From assembly GCA_021850835.1 (NCBI GenBank), contig JAJZKS010000082.1, forward strand, positions 1-7,474: a stretch of DNA of 7,474 nt, read 5' to 3'. The notes below the pieces were generated by a model. It saw only the letters and a list, made by a program, of their open reading frames with translations. It was not told where the DNA came from and ran no database searches. The position numbers were made by a program, and so were the translations under genes. Positions 4,885 to 7,474 of the stretch are shown here, in pieces (position 1 is the stretch's first letter; every line of letters begins with the position of its first letter). The stretch is from Thermoplasmata archaeon. Its GTDB lineage: Archaea > Thermoplasmatota > Thermoplasmata > Thermoplasmatales > Thermoplasmataceae.

Positions 4885-5757
4885 GTGGATCCGGAAGTTA
4901 AGGAAAAATACAGGCTGGCAGGCTCGATCGGGAAGAAGGCACTGGAGTATGGCAAGAGCCTCGTGGAGCCGGATGCCCTCCTACTGGACATTGCCAATGG
5001 AATTGAGAAGCATATCAGGGATCTCGGAGGCAAGCCCTCTTTTCCCGTCAACATATCAATAAACAATGAGGCAGCCCATTACTCCCCGTTCCACGGTGAC
5101 AGGAAAAGGCTGAGCACTGGAGATGTGGTGAAGCTTGATGTTGGCGCACAGGTCGATGGCTACCTATCAGACAATGCCGCAACCATTGAAGTTGGAGGAA
5201 AAGGGGAGTATTCTACACTGATAGACGCAACCCGGGAAGCCCTCAATGCCGCTATCAGGAAACTCAGGCCCATGATCCAGGTCAGGCAGATCGGCCAGGA
5301 AATAGAGGGCACAATCAGGAAGTACGGCTTCAAGCCCGTGAGAAACCTGGGCGGCCATGGCATAAACAGGTACGACCTCCACTCAGAGATCTTCATACCG
5401 AATTATGACGATGGGAACAGCAGGCCCCTCCATAATGACATGGTCATTGCCATTGAGCCATTCGCAAGCACCGGAATAGGGATGATACACAACGGTCCTG
5501 GCGGGAACATATACATCCTGAGCGGAACCAAGGTCAGGAAGGATGAGATTCTTTACCAGAATTTCAACACAGTTCCATTTGCGCAGAGATGGGTCGCGGA
5601 ACTGATGCCCAATCCGGATGAATACCTCAAAGCCATGATGAAGTCAAGGGAGGTGAGCGAATTTGCCGTGCTTAAGGAACACAAGGGCTCGATGATATCT
5701 CAGGCAGAACATACTATCATGATCCTGTCGGACGAGATTATCGTAACTACTGCTTGA
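4885..5757 (+). CDS. map: methionine aminopeptidase, type II (archaeal)
   Basis: This enzyme removes the initiator methionine from nascent proteins in the cytoplasm, using a two-metal site. All five metal ligands of the pita-bread fold are present: Asp85 (KLDVG), Asp96 (SDNA), His158 (GGHGI), Glu191 (AIEPF) and Glu275 (QAEHT). The auxiliary histidines His65 (AAHYSP) and His166 (DLHSE) are also there. The roughly 80-residue interval between Glu191 and Glu275 holds the helical insertion that defines type II enzymes. At 290 residues it matches archaeal members of about 295, which lack the long N-terminal extension of eukaryotic MetAP2. GTG is used as start: a TGA lies in frame three codons upstream, and the reading frame begins as family members do (helix, then the LLDIAN segment). 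Its last 11 bases overlap the end of the convergent thymidylate kinase gene. Confidence 0.96.
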   Translation: MDPEVKEKYRLAGSIGKKALEYGKSLVEPDALLLDIANGIEKHIRDLGGKPSFPVNISINNEAAHYSPFHGDRKRLSTGDVVKLDVGAQVDGYLSDNAATIEVGGKGEYSTLIDATREALNAAIRKLRPMIQVRQIGQEIEGTIRKYGFKPVRNLGGHGINRYDLHSEIFIPNYDDGNSRPLHNDMVIAIEPFASTGIGMIHNGPGGNIYILSGTKVRKDEILYQNFNTVPFAQRWVAELMPNPDEYLKAMMKSREVSEFAVLKEHKGSMISQAEHTIMILSDEIIVTTA

Positions 5758-6346
5758 GGTGAGGAGACAACCTTTCCATTACATCCGAGAAGCTCTGCTG
5801 AACGGTGCCGGAACCGTCAAGGGTGACTTTTCCCCTGAAATCAATGGAATTGTAAAAGTTCCTTACGCTTGATAGGTATTCCTTTTCCTCAAAGCCAGTG
5901 AAGGATCCGCGTCCGGCGATTCTATTCATTGAGATCTGAGGGTCCACATCGATGTAGAAGGTTATATCGGGCCTTACCTCGATTATTTCGGAGACCAAGG
6001 ACATCCACTGCAACACCTTTTCCCTGCTTCCGAAGTATTTCTCAAGGATTGCTCCCTGATAAGCCATCGATGACATGAGGTACCTGTCGCAGAGCACGAT
6101 TTCACCCTTTCTAAGGTGTTCTGATATTTCATCCTGGTGGCCAAAGCGGTCCTCAGTGAACCTGAAAAACAGGGAAAGGGCGGAAGAAACTTCCCTAGAT
6201 TTCTTCAGCTCTTCCGGAAGCTCCAGGCGGCTTGTGGGTTCCTTTGTTGCAAAGACACCGAATCCCCTGGACTCAAGTTCCTTTTTCACCATTGAGACAA
6301 GGGTCGTCTTTCCAGTTCCGTCGATGCCTTCGAATGCTACAAACAT
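5747..6346 (-). CDS. tmk: thymidylate kinase (dTMP kinase)
   Basis: This enzyme phosphorylates dTMP to dTDP with ATP, an essential step in dTTP supply. The P-loop FEGIDGTGKTT is at residues 5-15. The dTMP-binding loop has TKEPTSR (34-40), in place of the bacterial EPGGT. The DRY motif is at 87-89 within LCDRYLMSSMAYQG. The lid NRIAGRGSFTGFEE (141-154) has Arg142 and Arg146, which would contact ATP phosphates. Length (199) is normal for bacterial and archaeal TMPK. The ATG at 6346 is followed directly by the first strand FVAFEGIDG, so the start is secure. AGGGG lies a few bases upstream as a weak Shine-Dalgarno element, and a TATA-like box about 38 bases upstream. The gene converges on methionine aminopeptidase and is divergent from the MFS gene. 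Confidence 0.95.
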   Translation of the reverse strand: MFVAFEGIDGTGKTTLVSMVKKELESRGFGVFATKEPTSRLELPEELKKSREVSSALSLFFRFTEDRFGHQDEISEHLRKGEIVLCDRYLMSSMAYQGAILEKYFGSREKVLQWMSLVSEIIEVRPDITFYIDVDPQISMNRIAGRGSFTGFEEKEYLSSVRNFYNSIDFRGKVTLDGSGTVQQSFSDVMERLSPHLKQ

Positions 6347-6380
6347 TGGAAACCCCTGAAACCAATCCCCAAACTCCTAT

Positions 6381-6388
6381 TAAATAAA
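6381..6388 (-). promoter_or_regulatory. TATA-like box of the thymidylate kinase gene
   Basis: The minus strand reads TTTATTTA, centred about 38 bases before the tmk ATG, predicting a leader of some 10-14 bases. It lies in the 97-bp divergent region shared with the MFS gene. Confidence 0.4.
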
Positions 6389-6402
6389 TCCGTGGCTTAT
6401 GA

Positions 6403-6408
6403 TTATAT
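6403..6408 (+). promoter_or_regulatory. TATA-like box of the MFS transporter gene
   Basis: TTATAT here, within ATTATATCC, lies about 38 bases before the ATG at 6444. Transcription would start near 6430-6433, inside the inverted repeat described separately. Confidence 0.45.
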
Positions 6409-6418
6409 CCTTCTCTGG

Positions 6419-6446
6419 CATACCTGTGAACTCTTGAACAGGTATG
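6419..6446. promoter_or_regulatory. 9-bp inverted repeat spanning the predicted start site and ATG of the MFS gene
   Basis: Perfect arms CATACCTGT (6419-6427) and ACAGGTATG (6438-6446) are separated by 10 bases. The arms are 19 bases apart, close to two helical turns, as for dimeric repressors of the TetR, MarR or similar types. The centre at about 6432 coincides with the start site predicted from the TATA box, so occupancy would block transcription. If transcription instead starts upstream of 6419, the RNA could fold into a hairpin that buries the ATG. Confidence 0.5.
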
Positions 6447-7474
6447 AAAATTCCCGGGTTAAACTTCAGCATCCTTTCGAACCGCTACGTCGGAGCCATA
6501 TCAATGGCACAGCTGATCAGGATTCTGGGGAGATCGCAGGCCTGGATATTCATACCCCTTTACCTTTCTAGTGTCAGGCACATTCCATATGTGTATGTGG
6601 GAGTGCTCTTTTTCCTCACCGCCATAGCTGCATTGCCTTTTTCTATCTATGGTGGGAACCTCATCGACAGGATTGGAAGGAGGGCTGCTGCCATATGGCT
6701 CCCCCCAATTATAATCGCCATTTTCATGACTATGACTGTTGCGGTCTATCTGCACCTCCCGGACATCATCCTCTATATCGCTTTCATCCTGGTTGAGCCT
6801 TTCAGCAATATGCAGGGCATACTGGACAATGTTGTCCTCACGGATACAACAAGTGAAGTGGAGAGGATGGACGCATTCAGCATGGTGAGAATAGGCGGAA
6901 ACATAGGATTTTCCCTGGGCCCAGCAATTGGAGGGTTCCTTTCAATAATCAATTATTCACTTGTATTCCTGATTCCTGCCCTTGCTTCCATCGGGGAACT
7001 CTACCTTTACGTGAAATACGTGAAGGAAACGCGTCCTGCAGAGCCCCAGGGAAGGGAAAAGATGCAGATACCCATATCAGACAGGCCTTTCATGCTGCTT
7101 TGCATCCTCATTGCCTCCGTATGGTTCATTGCAGGGCAGTGGGGCACAACACTGACACTGTTCTGGAGCAATGTAGACATGGTACCGAACAGTTTCATCG
7201 GCATTCTCTATGCAATCAATGGCGTGGTCGTGGTATTTCTCCAGATACCCATAAACTGGGCGCTGGCCAAGATGAAAGACTTCAAGAGAATAGCACTTGG
7301 GGGGCTGGTATATGCATTCTCATTTTTTGCGCTGGTTTTCAGCAACAACATCATCTTCCTAGCCGCAGATGTAGTTTTCATAACAATCGGAGAGAACATA
7401 CTTTCCCCGGTTGCGTACAGCGTCGTGGGCAAGATGGCTCCCGCAGACAAGAGAGGTCAGTACTATGGCGGTGA
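6444..7474 (+). CDS. major facilitator superfamily transporter, drug-exporter-like, 3'-partial
   Basis: An open frame of 343 codons begins at ATG 6444 and runs off the window without a stop, so perhaps the last 50-70 residues are missing. It encodes about ten hydrophobic helices. After helix 2 comes the MFS signature loop GGNLIDRIGRR (70-80). RIGGNIGFSLGPAIGGFL (149-166) has the G-x-x-x-GP-x-x-GG pattern of motif C, typical of proton-coupled drug exporters. A central hydrophilic loop (about 194-214) separates the two six-helix halves, and APADKRGQYYG (332-342) is the usual post-helix-10 loop. An in-frame TGA three codons upstream of the ATG fixes the 5' limit, and ATG is the first start after it. 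Substrate cannot be read. The promoter carries a dyad over the start, so expression is probably repressible. No regulator gene is seen next to it in the window, although one may lie downstream. Confidence 0.9.
   Translation, partial: MKIPGLNFSILSNRYVGAISMAQLIRILGRSQAWIFIPLYLSSVRHIPYVYVGVLFFLTAIAALPFSIYGGNLIDRIGRRAAAIWLPPIIIAIFMTMTVAVYLHLPDIILYIAFILVEPFSNMQGILDNVVLTDTTSEVERMDAFSMVRIGGNIGFSLGPAIGGFLSIINYSLVFLIPALASIGELYLYVKYVKETRPAEPQGREKMQIPISDRPFMLLCILIASVWFIAGQWGTTLTLFWSNVDMVPNSFIGILYAINGVVVVFLQIPINWALAKMKDFKRIALGGLVYAFSFFALVFSNNIIFLAADVVFITIGENILSPVAYSVVGKMAPADKRGQYYGG

Noticed and set aside
4646..5062. 138-codon plus-strand frame across the Rieske/map promoter region
   Set aside because: It covers the antisense of the Rieske 5' part, the promoter region and an off-frame reading of map. 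Both flanking genes are secure.
6501..6755. 84-codon minus-strand frame
   Set aside because: Antisense to the MFS 5' part, with hydrophilic low-complexity content and no motif.
7007..7450. Two minus-strand frames of 65 and 80 codons
   Set aside because: Both are antisense to the MFS gene and show no motif or start signal.
7100..7474. 124-codon plus-strand frame at the right edge
   Set aside because: It is an off-frame reading of the MFS gene, giving a His/Gln/Arg-rich chain. The MFS frame gives helices and signature loops throughout.

Overview
The window most likely comes from an archaeon of the Thermoplasmatales or a close relative. It carries an archaeal-type methionine aminopeptidase II, an ETF beta/alpha fusion of the kind known from Thermoplasma and Sulfolobus, a DUF981-like membrane protein and a ribbon-helix-helix regulator. 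Arginine is coded mostly by AGG/AGA, isoleucine often by ATA, and base composition is moderate. Several genes have an A/T-rich TATA-like box about 24-28 bases before the start codon, as expected for leaderless archaeal mRNAs. The assignment to an order is inference; there is no rRNA or other marker here.

Layout. On the plus strand, bases 2-958 hold an orphan-looking DNA methyltransferase cut by the left edge, with a possible 21-residue CxxC peptide overlapping its stop. Five genes then lie on the minus strand between 1017 and 4780. In transcription order they are a Rieske-type ferredoxin (4780-4463), a ribbon-helix-helix (RHH) regulator with an unassigned C-terminal domain (4342-3782), a six-helix membrane protein (3686-3096), a small zinc-ribbon-like protein (3032-2838) and a fused electron transfer flavoprotein (2753-1017). 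Divergent from the ferredoxin is the type II methionine aminopeptidase (4885-5757), which overlaps thymidylate kinase (6346-5747) tail to tail by 11 bp. Divergent from the kinase is an MFS drug-exporter-like gene that starts at 6444 and runs off the right edge without a stop.

How the genes relate. Methionine aminopeptidase and thymidylate kinase are housekeeping enzymes. The minus-strand block has a redox flavour (Rieske ferredoxin, ETF, Cys-rich small protein) with one regulator in the middle. Its promoters carry the most interesting non-coding structure. A perfect 17-bp palindrome sits between TATA box and start codon of the regulator gene, which looks like an autoregulatory operator. Four 10-bp units with the core RTGCRC lie just upstream of the TATA box of the membrane-protein gene that follows the regulator; such helically phased short repeats are what RHH proteins typically bind. 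A third dyad, two perfect 9-bp arms, is centred on the predicted transcription start of the MFS gene and includes its ATG. No tRNA, rRNA, CRISPR array, insertion sequence or prophage gene was seen, and no stretch over 300 bases lacks a gene.
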